DNA of 37,617 bases from positions 1-37,617 of the forward strand of contig JAFAZK010000061.1 of assembly GCA_019239825.1 (NCBI GenBank). Reading direction: 5' to 3'. This document shows positions 24,800 to 33,238 of this stretch, piece by piece. This DNA comes from Verrucomicrobiota bacterium. Lineage in GTDB: Bacteria > Verrucomicrobiota > Verrucomicrobiia > Chthoniobacterales > JAFAMB01. The translations under genes and the position numbers were made by a program. Each line of letters opens with the position of its first letter. The first letter of the stretch is position 1. A model generated the notes under the pieces. It worked only from the letters and a program-made list of their open reading frames with translations, did no database searches and was not told the origin of the DNA.

Positions 24800-25454
24800 C
24801 GTCTCCTTTAGTCAGCGCCAAAAAGGCAAGCATCCTACCAGTGGACCCTTTTTCCATTCTGTACGAATAAAACCGTTCGAGGTCTGCCCCGGTGTTTTCT
24901 CCGCAATCATCGATGCGCCGGACACCTCCCGCCTGCAGCTGGGCAACGATTTGAGCGGCAAAATCGATCTCGTAAAACGGAGGCCGAACACAAGGACTGA
25001 GTTGCACCACCAAATCCTTCGGCTCCGATCCAAAGCCGGTCGCCATGCATTCGAGCGTCATGCCGGCGATATTTTGCTCAGTACCTTTGCGGCCGGAATG
25101 TGCGATCCCAATCACCTTTCTCACCGGATCGACAAAATAGATCGCACAGCAATCCGCCACATAGATACCGAGTACCACGGAGGGATCACTGGTGACTAAA
25201 GCGTCAACGCCGAAAGTCTTGTCAGGCGATCCGCCATCCACAACGGCTACCCCATTCCCGTGGATCTGCTCCGCGATCCTCAGGGCCCGAGGTCCGAGAC
25301 CTTGTAGGACTGTCCGATGATAACCCGATATTCGTTCCAGCGCGGTTGCCCGGTCGGTTTTGACATCCAACCCGGGTACCCGAAGGGTGAACCCGTGTTG
25401 GATAATCGCTAAATCTTCAAGTGCCGGAAACCGTTGTACCGGAACGTCAGTCAT
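24777..25454 (-). CDS. pgeF: PgeF/YfiH-type purine phosphorylase/laccase-domain protein
   Basis: 225 residues of the DUF152 / polyphenol oxidase family (YfiH, human LACC1), now known to include purine nucleoside phosphorylase/adenosine deaminase activity and a role in peptidoglycan fidelity. The zinc/copper ligands are visible as His in EQIHGNGVAVVD, Cys in VADCCAIYF and His in IGIAHSGRKG. ATG 25454 overlaps the end of tolC by 8 nt; upstream codons in this frame are the antisense tail of tolC. Family usually sits beside cell-division or rluD genes; here it follows an outer-membrane channel, which is unusual. Confidence 0.92.
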   Translation of the reverse strand: MTDVPVQRFPALEDLAIIQHGFTLRVPGLDVKTDRATALERISGYHRTVLQGLGPRALRIAEQIHGNGVAVVDGGSPDKTFGVDALVTSDPSVVLGIYVADCCAIYFVDPVRKVIGIAHSGRKGTEQNIAGMTLECMATGFGSEPKDLVVQLSPCVRPPFYEIDFAAQIVAQLQAGGVRRIDDCGENTGADLERFYSYRMEKGSTGRMLAFLALTKGDGGLGPSA

Positions 25455-27063
25455 TCGGCGTTGAAATCTTTCCTTCGGGAGGCATAAGCGAGATTTTCTT
25501 CGCTTTTTTAGTCGCCGGCTTATCAGCATCGAGCGGAGAATCCACTTGGGACCGATTGGCCTTCTGCGACTCCTTGGGACTCAACGTCTTGGGATGATAC
25601 CCATCATTAAACAGATCATTGTATTTAACCTCGGTCGCGGTGGCGAATTGATACTGTGCAACCGCCGAAATGTACTGAAATTCGGCCGTGAAGTAGTTCG
25701 ATCGGGCCGTGGTAAGCTGAGTCTGCTGGTTCAGAACATCTAGCTGAGTTCCCGTCCCGGCCGCGAGTCGTTCATTGGCTAAGCGGAGCGATTCAAGGGA
25801 AACGTCCACGGCCTTCTTTGAAGCCACAATAGTCTCTTGCGCTTGGCGAAGATTATCGACCGCAGTGGACACATCCAGTTCGACCTGCCGTAGCGAGTCG
25901 TCATAGGTGACTTTGGTTTCCTCTAGTTGCGCCTTAGCCGACTTAAACTTCCCGTAAGTGGTGCCACCGTCGAAGATATTCCATTGGCCACTCACACCGA
26001 AGAACCATCCATTTACCGTGTTGCGCATGTTGTTACTGAAGGGGTTTTCCTCAACTTCGAGACCGGCTTGGGCGTTTAGAGTCGGTTGCCACCCGGCCCT
26101 GGCCACAGTGACGTTTTCTACTGCCGCCAGAATATTTGACCGTTGCGCTTTCAGCGAGGGCCGGTTCGCCCGTGCCGTCACCAAGGCCTCTGACAAATCA
26201 TATTTAATTGGCGTGGTATCAAGCGAGCCGACAACCGGGAGAGGCTCGTCCGTCGCATATTGCCGGTCGGCCGGGATACCTAGCGTTTTGGCTAGCGTTA
26301 CTTGCGAGATCCGATAATTGTTCTGGGCCGTGATTAGTTGAGGAATCTGGTTCTGTAATTGGGATTCGGCTTGCAGGACGTTAAACTGGGGTACGGTGCC
26401 CGCCTCATACCGGCTTTGCTGGTCATCTAACTGGCTCCTGAGCAGGTTGACCGACTCTTCCTGCACCTGAACCAGCGCACGGTCGAGAATGATTTGATAA
26501 AACTGCGTCCTAATGTTTTCGACCAGCGTGTCAACCGTATCGCGTAAGGTGTAATAGGCAGCATCTTCGTTAATTCTGGCCGCCCGCCGGTTGGCAACCG
26601 CAGCCCCTCCATCATAAAGCAATTGGTTGATCGTCACCTTCATGTTCCACGTGTTGGTGATGGACGATGACGAGATGAGCGAACTCACTGGGAGCGCAAC
26701 GGCATTGGTTGTTCCATTTGGACGGACAACGAGTGGCTGTCCTGTTGGCAAAGCCAACAGATCGAGCGGCACAGCGCCGGAGCTACCCGTAGTTTGGGCG
26801 AGCGTCGGCTCCACCTGGTTATACGACCCCGTGGCTTGAACCTGCGGAATCAGGGCTGCTTGGGCTTGAAACACTAAACCCGAGAGTCGCTTCAATTCTT
26901 GAACTTGGTTTAAGACCGTTGGGCTCTGTCTCAGACCCAGCTCGACAGCCTCGGCGATAGTCATAGGATGCTTGCCAAAACCGCCGGCTCCCGTTGTTTC
27001 CCCTGCTCTCCCTGCATTTGCAAACAACACAATTCCGATTAGGGCGATTAAACTCGATCTCAT
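25447..27063 (-). CDS. TolC-family outer membrane efflux protein
   Basis: 538 residues, secreted: signal MRSSLIALIGIVLFANAGRAG. Two repeated coiled-coil/barrel halves are seen: IAEAVELGLRQSPTVLNQVQELKRL...QTTGSSGAVP, QLLYDGGAAVANRRAARIN in the first and ALVTARANRPSLKAQRSNI, WNIFDGGTTYGKFKSAKAQLEETK in the second, with FDGG/YDGG repeat phrases typical of TolC. Coding ATG is 27063, fixed by the ATGA overlap with marR; a start 24 nt upstream overlaps more. The C-terminal ~60 residues are Lys/Ser-rich and extended beyond the barrel. No MFP or RND partner lies nearby, so it must pair with one elsewhere. Confidence 0.92.
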   Translation of the reverse strand: MRSSLIALIGIVLFANAGRAGETTGAGGFGKHPMTIAEAVELGLRQSPTVLNQVQELKRLSGLVFQAQAALIPQVQATGSYNQVEPTLAQTTGSSGAVPLDLLALPTGQPLVVRPNGTTNAVALPVSSLISSSSITNTWNMKVTINQLLYDGGAAVANRRAARINEDAAYYTLRDTVDTLVENIRTQFYQIILDRALVQVQEESVNLLRSQLDDQQSRYEAGTVPQFNVLQAESQLQNQIPQLITAQNNYRISQVTLAKTLGIPADRQYATDEPLPVVGSLDTTPIKYDLSEALVTARANRPSLKAQRSNILAAVENVTVARAGWQPTLNAQAGLEVEENPFSNNMRNTVNGWFFGVSGQWNIFDGGTTYGKFKSAKAQLEETKVTYDDSLRQVELDVSTAVDNLRQAQETIVASKKAVDVSLESLRLANERLAAGTGTQLDVLNQQTQLTTARSNYFTAEFQYISAVAQYQFATATEVKYNDLFNDGYHPKTLSPKESQKANRSQVDSPLDADKPATKKAKKISLMPPEGKISTPND

Positions 27064-27536
27064 TCGTGTGATATTTTCTTTTCGCAAAAACTCGAAATCT
27101 TCCGGTAGACCTCTACCCAGGTCGTCCCTTGTTCAGGCGTCAACTGGTCCCGTAGCAACGTCGCGATTGCGTCGACGATATCCTGCCTTATCCGGGACAC
27201 AAGATTTGACCCTTTAGGCGTGATTCTGACAATCACTTTACGTCGATCGTCCACGGCATGAGCTCGAGCAACAAACCCGAGGCGTTCCAATCGATCGACT
27301 AAGCCGGTGGCAGCAGCAGTGGTATGCCCCATTCTGGCCGCGATATCCGACATGGTGATAGGCGCACGCCTGTCCAGATAGGTTAAAAGGAAGAATTGCG
27401 GAAAGGAGACGCTACCCTGGCTGATCTCTTGAGAAAGTCGAGCAAACAATCGGCGCTGCAACTCCATCGCAATCTGAGCCAGTTCCTCGGCCTGAGACCG
27501 AAGATCGACCTTTTCCTGAGGCTCGCTCACAAGCAT
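27060..27536 (-). CDS. MarR-family transcriptional regulator
   Basis: 158 residues with a winged helix: FPQFFLLTYLDRRAPITMSDIAARMGHTTAAATGLVDRLERLGFVARAHAVDDRRKVIVRITPKG. ITMSDIAARMGHTTAAATGLVDRLE is the helix-turn-helix and DDRRKVIVRIT the wing. A perfect palindrome TTTAACG-A-CGTTAAA (27550-27564) lies 14 nt before ATG 27536, which argues for this start rather than an ATG 54 nt earlier and for autorepression. Overlaps tolC by ATGA, so the regulator and the efflux channel are co-regulated, possibly in response to an exported compound. Confidence 0.9.
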   Translation of the reverse strand: MLVSEPQEKVDLRSQAEELAQIAMELQRRLFARLSQEISQGSVSFPQFFLLTYLDRRAPITMSDIAARMGHTTAAATGLVDRLERLGFVARAHAVDDRRKVIVRITPKGSNLVSRIRQDIVDAIATLLRDQLTPEQGTTWVEVYRKISSFCEKKISHE

Positions 27537-27549
27537 ACGCGGCTTAAAG

Positions 27550-27564
27550 TTTAACGACGTTAAA
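27550..27564. promoter_or_regulatory. Candidate MarR operator
   Basis: TTTAACG at 27550-27556, one A, then CGTTAAA at 27558-27564: perfect 7-bp arms, immediately before the marR start. Size and spacing fit a MarR dimer site. It would repress the whole marR-tolC-pgeF-methyltransferase operon. Confidence 0.65.
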
Positions 27565-27613
27565 TATGGAACCGCCGCAGTTAAGCACACAGAGAAAGGA
27601 GTTCAAGGCCTGT

Positions 27614-27823
27614 GGTAGGGAGAGACTCCCGAACAACCCAGATATTTTAACGAAGGCGCCCGTTCTGCATTAAATGGAGTTGTGATAGGCTGGAACGCTC
27701 GCCGAGCCGCGATCCCACGCCGGACCACGGCTTGGCACGTCGATCGACCTAGCCGCGCGATTGGAAACAGGATCATCGGCATCTCCGCTACAATCCTAGG
27801 TTCCTCGGGAGCCTCGCCCTACC
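27614..27823. repeat. Family C nested foldback element, copy 3 (shorter)
   Basis: Outer arms 27614-27632 (GGTAGGGAGAGACTCCCGA) and 27805-27823 (TCGGGAGCCTCGCCCTACC), 19 nt with two mismatches. Inner GCCGAGCCGCGATCCC (27701-27716) and ACGGCTTGGC (27727-27736) correspond to the inner arms of copies 1 and 2, and CTGCATTAA (27665-27673) is shared with them. At 210 nt it is shorter. Confidence 0.75.
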
Positions 27824-27904
27824 GACTCCTTTCTATTTGCTTTCCCGTGGCTTTTAGCTGACGGAGATTTCTCTTTTCATCGTTTTCAACTACAGCGCAG
27901 CTTT

Positions 27905-29257
27905 ATGTCTTATCAGAACGTTCAGCCTCCAGCCGGTGGCAAGATTACTATCAAAGACGGTAAAATTCAGTGCCCGGACAACCCAGTGATTCCATTTATT
28001 CGGGGCGACGGCACCGGTCCGGACATCTGGGCCGCCAGCGAGCGAGTCTTTGATGCCGCCGTTCAGAAAGCTTATGGGGGCGCCCGGAAAATTGCCTGGT
28101 TCGAAGTATTCGCCGGCGAAACCGCCAAGCAGAAGTTCGATACCTGGTTGCCCGACGATACGGTAAACGCGTTCAAAGAGTATCTGGTTGGTATCAAGGG
28201 ACCGTTAACCACGCCCGTGGGCGGCGGGATCCGGTCCCTAAACGTGGCTCTTCGTCAGCTCTTAGACCTCTACGTTTGCCTGAGACCCGTCCAATGGTTC
28301 GAAGGCGTACCTTCTCCGGTACGCAGTCCTGAGAAGGTGAACATGGTGATCTTCCGCGAGAACACCGAGGACATTTACGCAGGTATCGAATTCAAAGGCG
28401 GGTCGCCGGAAGCAGCTAAGGTTCTTCGGTTCTTTGAAACTGAGTTCCCGAAAGAATTCGCCAAGATCCGGTTCGGCTCGGAAAGCGCCGTGAAAGGGTT
28501 CCTGGCTTTCGAACCGGCGCTCGGAAAAGTCGATGTGGAGGTCGGCATTGGGATTAAACCGGTGAGCCCGCTCGGTTCTTCAAGGTTGATTGCGGCCGCC
28601 ATCCGGTACGCGATCGAGCAGAAGCGCAAATCGGTGACGCTCGTGCACAAGGGCAACATTATGAAATTCACCGAAGGAAGTTTCCGAGACTGGGGTTATG
28701 AGTTAGCCGATACCCTTTTCTCCGAGGAAACCTATTCGTGGGCTCGCTGGGAAAAAACCAAGGCCGCCAAGGGAGAAACCGCAGCAAACGACGAACTGAA
28801 AGCGGCTCAAGGTGCTGGTAAAGTCATCGTTAAGGATGCGATCGCCGACATCACGCTACAGCAAGTCCTTACCAGGCCTGACGACTTCGACGTGATTGCC
28901 ACCCTAAACCTAAATGGCGATTATCTATCGGACGCGCTCGCCGCCCAAGTTGGCGGCATTGGGATCGCTCCCGGCGGCAACATCAATTATCACACCGGGC
29001 ACGCCATCTTTGAAGCGACCCACGGTACGGCGCCGAAATATGCGAATCTTGACCGGGTTAATCCCGGCTCGGTCGTGCTTTCCGGTGAAATGATGCTCCG
29101 CCACTTAGGCTGGGGCGAAGCCGCGGACCTAATCCTTAAGGGCCTAAACGGCGCCATCGCCAGCAAACGGGTTACCTACGATTTTGCGCGACTGATGACA
29201 GGAGCAACCGAGATCAAGTGCTCCGAGTTCGGGGACAATATTATACAGCACATGTAG
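27905..29257 (+). CDS. icd: NADP-dependent isocitrate dehydrogenase
   Basis: 450 residues of the Escherichia coli-type IDH family; converts isocitrate to 2-oxoglutarate and CO2 in the TCA cycle. The regulatory phosphorylation loop [13 protein letters not shown] is intact, as are [27 protein letters not shown] and [19 protein letters not shown]. The Lys-Tyr of HGTAPKYA is the NADP-preferring form. Longer than E. coli's 416 residues because of a Lys/Ala-rich insert near residues 280-310 ([18 protein letters not shown]). ATG 27905 has no clear ribosome site. Confidence 0.97.
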   Translation: MSYQNVQPPAGGKITIKDGKIQCPDNPVIPFIRGDGTGPDIWAASERVFDAAVQKAYGGARKIAWFEVFAGETAKQKFDTWLPDDTVNAFKEYLVGIKGPLTTPVGGGIRSLNVALRQLLDLYVCLRPVQWFEGVPSPVRSPEKVNMVIFRENTEDIYAGIEFKGGSPEAAKVLRFFETEFPKEFAKIRFGSESAVKGFLAFEPALGKVDVEVGIGIKPVSPLGSSRLIAAAIRYAIEQKRKSVTLVHKGNIMKFTEGSFRDWGYELADTLFSEETYSWARWEKTKAAKGETAANDELKAAQGAGKVIVKDAIADITLQQVLTRPDDFDVIATLNLNGDYLSDALAAQVGGIGIAPGGNINYHTGHAIFEATHGTAPKYANLDRVNPGSVVLSGEMMLRHLGWGEAADLILKGLNGAIASKRVTYDFARLMTGATEIKCSEFGDNIIQHM

Positions 29258-29283
29258 CCGACCTCGCTAGATGCTCGATCGGC

Positions 29284-29341
29284 ATAGCCAATAACCAATA
29301 GCCGATAGCCAATAATCTTGGCTTTCGGCTATAGGCTATCG
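29284..29341. repeat. Heptamer foldback, ATAGCCA / GGCTAT
   Basis: Left units ATAGCCA, ATAACCA, ATAGCCG, ATAGCCA, ATAATCT (29284-29318), then GGCTTTCGGCTATAGGCTAT (29320-29339) as the inverted tract, with almost no loop. Lies between icd and the convergent permease and could act as a terminator for both. Confidence 0.85.
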
Positions 29342-29370
29342 ATCATGTGGCCGAGCCTAAGGCGAGGCCG

Positions 29371-30624
29371 CTAGGTTGCGATCTCTATCTCGGAGTCTTC
29401 GCCTTTGCGCGTATTGTCGTCGAAAAAGATGCTCCGCTGACGAACCCAGACATAGCGGTTCATCAGAACTTTGACCGTCGCAGTCAAAGGAATCGCTAGG
29501 ATGGCGCCGAGCAGACCGCCTAGCGCCAGGGTCCAAAAAAAGACGGATACAATCACGGTCATCGGATGCAGGCCGACCGAATTGCCGACGATCCTAGGTG
29601 CTACTACCATCCCGTCGATCTGCTGCACGATAAAGAAGATAACCGTGACCCAGATGGGATGCGCCAGGTCGTTAAACTGAACAAAAGCAATGATGACCGC
29701 TGGGATATAACAGACAGCGAACCCGACCCAGGGGATGATCCCAAGAATTGCCAGAAACAACCCGATCAGGAACCCAAACTGCAACCCGAGGACCGACAGT
29801 CCGATGGCGGTTAAGACGCCATCGATCATACTGACTACCAATTGGCCGCGGAAAAAATTGATGAGATAAGAGTTTATTTCGGTCAGGACGACCACCAATT
29901 CGTCTCTGAACTCGGACTTCCTGAGCGGCAAGTACCGGCTCCAAGTATGGGCGATAGTAGGACTCTCCTTAAGAAAGAAAAAGAGATAGATCGGTACCAT
30001 AAATAACCCGAAAACGAAGCCGAACGCGCCAAACACACCGGACAAACTGGATTGCACTAACGCCCACGTCCTCTGAGCCAGACCTGGCAGTTGGTCTCGC
30101 AAGTATTGTAACGATTGTTGGACCCAAGGATTATCTTCCAGCTTGGGCTGGGTAGAATTCTCCTGGTCGGATAAAGGAGGGGTGCCGGAAGGACTTTGGG
30201 CCGGAATAGCTGGGTGCGGACCTATTTGAGGCAGTTTGTCCAGATTTTCCCGCAGTAGCCTGTCGAGCGATGACCAGCTTCGTTCGAAATAACCGGGTAG
30301 AGCGTTCGAGAACTTCTGGCTCTCATTATAGACATTCGGTCCGATCCCCAGCAAAAGGAGAGCCCCGCTCATAATAAACAACGCAAACACAATGATCACC
30401 GCGACCAGGCGCGGGAGACCACGCCGAGCCAACCAGGTAACCAATGGTTCGAGTAGATAAGCCAACACCCCCGCTGTCGCGACCGGAAGCAACAGCGGCT
30501 GCAAGAACAAAAGCACCCTAGACGCGACGTAAACGGTACAGATAACGCTCCCGGCAATCACCAACAGCGCTAAGCAAGTGATCGCGTTCCAAAGCGTTTT
30601 CCTTTGCCAAGGGGTCGGATGCAA
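29371..30624 (-). CDS. AI-2E family transporter (PerM-like)
   Basis: About 417 residues, an integral membrane protein of the AI-2E/PerM family, whose substrates vary (autoinducer export, Na+/H+ exchange). Helices at the N-terminus (LWNAITCLALLVIAGSVICTVYVA, VLLFLQPLLLPVATAGVLAYLLEPLV), a soluble loop, then the family core with YLINFFRGQLVVSMIDGVLTAIGLSVLGL, GIIPWVGFAVCYIPAVIIAF and RIVGNSVGLHPMTVIVSVFF. The loop has a Pro/Gln-rich insert (GPHPAIPAQSPSGTPP). No ATG is available in the plausible region; TTG 30624 gives a family-like start. The frame remains open to 30921 but those codons are family B copy 3. Confidence 0.87.
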   Translation of the reverse strand: MHPTPWQRKTLWNAITCLALLVIAGSVICTVYVASRVLLFLQPLLLPVATAGVLAYLLEPLVTWLARRGLPRLVAVIIVFALFIMSGALLLLGIGPNVYNESQKFSNALPGYFERSWSSLDRLLRENLDKLPQIGPHPAIPAQSPSGTPPLSDQENSTQPKLEDNPWVQQSLQYLRDQLPGLAQRTWALVQSSLSGVFGAFGFVFGLFMVPIYLFFFLKESPTIAHTWSRYLPLRKSEFRDELVVVLTEINSYLINFFRGQLVVSMIDGVLTAIGLSVLGLQFGFLIGLFLAILGIIPWVGFAVCYIPAVIIAFVQFNDLAHPIWVTVIFFIVQQIDGMVVAPRIVGNSVGLHPMTVIVSVFFWTLALGGLLGAILAIPLTATVKVLMNRYVWVRQRSIFFDDNTRKGEDSEIEIAT

Positions 30625-30731
30625 TACGGCGTTAAAATGCGAGTTTTTAGAGCGGGTTTCAACCCCAAAAAGGGTGTGCCGGCCGTGCAGCGCTACCTCG
30701 CTTCCGCGTTCGCAACGCCTACGGTACGACA

Positions 30732-31064
30732 GGTGGCGAGGCCGAAAGGGGCGCCAGCCTGGAGGGGAGCCGCTTTTGCGTGTGGTAATGTGATCACGTC
30801 CACTCGAAGCCCAGCGTTGACCCGGCCTTGCGGCGTGACAAGCAGGCGGCTCCCGGGAACGTCTGCTGACGTTGCTCGCAGTCACAGCTTCAATAGATCC
30901 AGCAAGCCACCCCAACCACAATTAACGCCCTGGGTTGTTCGCGGGAGCCGCCTGCTAACTAACCACGCGGCAATACGGCTCTTGTCCGCACGATCTAGTC
31001 AGGTTACGGGCGAGTTCAAAAGCGGCTCCCCTCCAGGCTGGCGCCCCTTTTCGGCCTCGCCACC
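30732..31064. repeat. Family B nested foldback element, copy 3 (longest)
   Basis: Outer arms of ~47 nt, 30732-30778 and 31017-31064, are complementary apart from one base insertion and include GGTGGCGAGGCCGAAA, GGGGCGCCAGCCTGG and GGAGGGGAGCCGCTTTTG. Inner arms: GCAGGCGGCTCCCG (near 30842) and CGGGAGCCGCCTGC (near 30942-30955). After the inner left arm comes GAACGTCTGCTGACGTT, nearly the same as copy 1. The outer flank GAGGCCGAA is also present 5' of copy 2, indicating that the full element is longer than copies 1 and 2 show. Confidence 0.93.
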
Positions 31065-31112
31065 AGTCGCGCCAAAGGCCTTGCAAAGGCAGAAGCGAAA
31101 GCAACGCCCCAC

Positions 31113-31153
31113 TAGACACCCGTCCCTTGAGCCCTCCGGGCTTTTGGTGTCTA
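31113..31153 (+). promoter_or_regulatory. Nested hairpin in the moxR leader
   Basis: TAGACACC (31113-31120) pairs with GGTGTCTA (31146-31153); inside, AGCCC-TCC-GGGCT (31130-31142) is followed by TTT, like a short intrinsic terminator. The moxR ATG is 15 nt further on, with AAGGG in between. It could be an attenuator or merely a terminator for leader transcripts. Confidence 0.45.
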
Positions 31154-31167
31154 CTGGCAAGGGTGTT

Positions 31168-32157
31168 ATGACGTTATCCACCGAGGAAATCACCGAAAAG
31201 GTAAAGGCAGTCGGAAGCTGGATCGAGCCGCTGGAAGCAGAAATCTCTAAAGTCGTCGTCGGCCAAAAAGGTTTGGTGACTCGCTTGTTGATCGGGTTGC
31301 TTACCAAAGGCCATCTGTTGCTGGAAGGCGTTCCAGGCTTAGCGAAAACCCTGTCCGTCCGTACATTAGCTGCGTGTATCAAAACGGAGTTCAAACGCCT
31401 CCAATTTACACCTGACCTCTTGCCTGCCGACATCATCGGTACCCTGATCTACAATCAGCGAGACAATGAATTCAGGCCAAAGTTAGGCCCAATTTTCGCC
31501 AATTTAATCCTGGCCGATGAAATCAACCGCGCGCCGGCAAAAGTACAAAGCGCACTGTTGGAGGCGATGCAAGAGCATCAGGTCACGATCGGCGAACAAT
31601 CCTATCCGCTTCCTGATCCGTTCCTGGTGTTAGCAACAGAGAATCCGTTGGAGCAAGAGGGCACTTATCGGCTTCCTGAAGCCCAGCTCGATCGATTCAT
31701 GTTGAAGATCAACATCGGTTACCCAGGCAAGGATGAGGAGCGTAAGATTCTCGATCTGATGGGAACGTCTGAGCCGGAAACCAAAGTTCAGGCTATCGTT
31801 GGACCGGAACAGATCATCGAGGCTCGAGAAGTGGTAAACCAGGTCTTTATCGATGACCGGGTCAAAGACTATATCGTTGACTTGGTTCGAGCTACGCGGA
31901 ATCCGGGCGAATACGGATTGGAAATGGAGGGACTCGTCAGGTACGGCGCCTCACCGCGCGCCACCATCTACTTAACGCTAGCCTCTCGGGCTCACGCTTT
32001 TCTGGAAGGACGCGGCTATGTGACGCCGCACGACATCAAGAGCGTCGGACAGGATGTGCTGTGTCATCGTGTCATTGTCAGTTACGAAGCGGAAGCGGAG
32101 CAAGTAACCAGCGAAACCGTTGTGCAGCGGATTTTTGCGGGCATTTCGGTCCCTTAG
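31168..32157 (+). CDS. MoxR-family AAA+ ATPase
   Basis: 329 residues. Chaperone-like AAA+ ATPase that works with vWA proteins, here the Bat group. Walker A is EGVPGLAKT, Walker B is LILADEINRAP, sensor-1 is in LVLATENPLEQEGTYRLPEAQLDRFM, and the arginine region SPRATIYLTLASRAHAFLEGR (sensor-2 end) is present. ATG 31168 with AAGGG 5 nt upstream gives the correct family start; a longer frame to 30604 only reads family B copy 3. First gene of the Bat operon, followed after 187 nt by the DUF58 gene. Confidence 0.93.
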   Translation: MTLSTEEITEKVKAVGSWIEPLEAEISKVVVGQKGLVTRLLIGLLTKGHLLLEGVPGLAKTLSVRTLAACIKTEFKRLQFTPDLLPADIIGTLIYNQRDNEFRPKLGPIFANLILADEINRAPAKVQSALLEAMQEHQVTIGEQSYPLPDPFLVLATENPLEQEGTYRLPEAQLDRFMLKINIGYPGKDEERKILDLMGTSEPETKVQAIVGPEQIIEAREVVNQVFIDDRVKDYIVDLVRATRNPGEYGLEMEGLVRYGASPRATIYLTLASRAHAFLEGRGYVTPHDIKSVGQDVLCHRVIVSYEAEAEQVTSETVVQRIFAGISVP

Positions 32158-32159
32158 AG

Positions 32160-32326
32160 AATAGCCAATAGCCAATAGCCAATAGCCGATATTGATCGAA
32201 GGCCAACAAGGATGATCGGACAACAAGCTCGCTTAAGGCGGACGGCGCGAAAACCTTCAGACGAAGCCATTGGCTATTGGCTATCGGCTATTGCGAATGC
32301 GCGTAGCGCTTTGGCTATTGGCTATT
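32160..32326. repeat. Heptamer foldback, AATAGCC / GGCTATT
   Basis: Four perfect AATAGCC units at 32160-32187, then ~84 nt of unique sequence, then inverted units GGCTATT, GGCTATC, GGCTATT (32272-32292), and, after GCGAATGCGCGTAGCGCTTT, two more GGCTATT (32313-32326). It starts 3 nt after the moxR stop and separates moxR from the DUF58 gene within one operon. Confidence 0.95.
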
Positions 32327-32344
32327 AATTCTTAAAGAATTCTT

Positions 32345-33238
32345 ATGGCGGGTTCCACGGCTGAAATCCTAAAAAAGATCCGGCGCCTGGAAATCAGGAC
32401 CCGTCGCATCGTCGAGACGGCATTCTCGGGAGAATATCATAGCGTTTTCCGGGGCCACGGGATGAATTTCGAGGAATTCCGTCAATACCAGGTCGGTGAC
32501 GAGATTCGGGCGATCGACTGGAGGGTGACGGCCAGAATGGGAGACGCCTACGTGCGAAAGTACGTGGAAGAGCGCGAGCTCACTATTTTGCTTCTGGTTG
32601 ATGTCAGCGCGTCCGGCGTCTTCGGAACCACCTCCATGACAAAGCGAGAACTGGCTGCCGAAGTCGCTTGCCTCTTGGCTTTTTGCGCGGTCAACAACAA
32701 CGACAATGTCGGGCTATTGCTTTTTACTGATAAAACCGAGCTCTACATTCCGCCGAGAAAAGGCCGGAGTCATGCCCTGCGTATCATCCGAGAGGTTCTT
32801 TTTTTCGAGCCGGAACATCGAGGCACCGATTTGGTGAGCGCATTAGACTTCGTAAATCGGGTCGCCAACAGGAGAGCGGTAGTTTTCCTCTTCTCTGACT
32901 TTCAAAATCTCGATTTCGAACGCGCAGCCTCGGTTTGCAGCAAACGGCACGATCTCATCGCCATTCCCATCGAGGACCCTGGAGAATGGCAGCTACCTTC
33001 CGCCGGTTTGGTGCGGATCGAAGACCCCGAAACCGGACGGACGTTTGAAGCGAACTTTTCCAGCAAGAAAGTGCAGCGCGAGTTCGCCCGGATTGTGAGT
33101 GAGCGTCGGGAACGAAGAGATGCTATCTTTCGCCGACAAGCGATCGATTTTTTACCTTTGCGTACCGACAAAGACTATTTCCCGATTCTGCACAGCTTTT
33201 TTGAGCATCGCGAACAGAGACTTAAACGAGGTGGATGA
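32345..33238 (+). CDS. DUF58 protein (vWA-like), Bat operon
   Basis: 297 residues. GMNFEEFRQYQVGDEIRAIDWRVTARMGDAYVRKY is the DUF58 signature; a vWA-like fold follows (LLLVDVSASGVFG with a DxSxS-like metal site, then FLFSDFQNL). Partner of MoxR in many operons. A 5-bp AATTCTT palindrome-like stretch (32327-32340) precedes ATG 32345; the ribosome site is weak. Overlaps the next gene by ATGA. Soluble; presumed cytoplasmic. Confidence 0.93.
   Translation: MAGSTAEILKKIRRLEIRTRRIVETAFSGEYHSVFRGHGMNFEEFRQYQVGDEIRAIDWRVTARMGDAYVRKYVEERELTILLLVDVSASGVFGTTSMTKRELAAEVACLLAFCAVNNNDNVGLLLFTDKTELYIPPRKGRSHALRIIREVLFFEPEHRGTDLVSALDFVNRVANRRAVVFLFSDFQNLDFERAASVCSKRHDLIAIPIEDPGEWQLPSAGLVRIEDPETGRTFEANFSSKKVQREFARIVSERRERRDAIFRRQAIDFLPLRTDKDYFPILHSFFEHREQRLKRGG

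Larger units (their letters stand above)
27537..27904. other. 368-nt divergent gap: marR / icd
   Basis: Holds the MarR operator, the family C copy at 27614-27823 and, after it, the icd promoter zone (27824-27904), in which I could not define boxes. No gene. Confidence 0.55.
30625..31167. other. 543-nt divergent gap: permease / moxR
   Basis: Holds family B copy 3 (30732-31064) and the moxR leader hairpins (31113-31153). Promoters for both genes must lie in the flanking ~100-nt stretches; no boxes could be assigned. Open frames on both strands cross the element because its arms happen to lack stops. No gene. Confidence 0.6.

Noticed and set aside
30604..31167. N-terminal extension of MoxR and, on the other strand, of the AI-2E permease
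   Set aside because: Both extensions only read family B copy 3; family N-termini begin at 31168 and about 30624.
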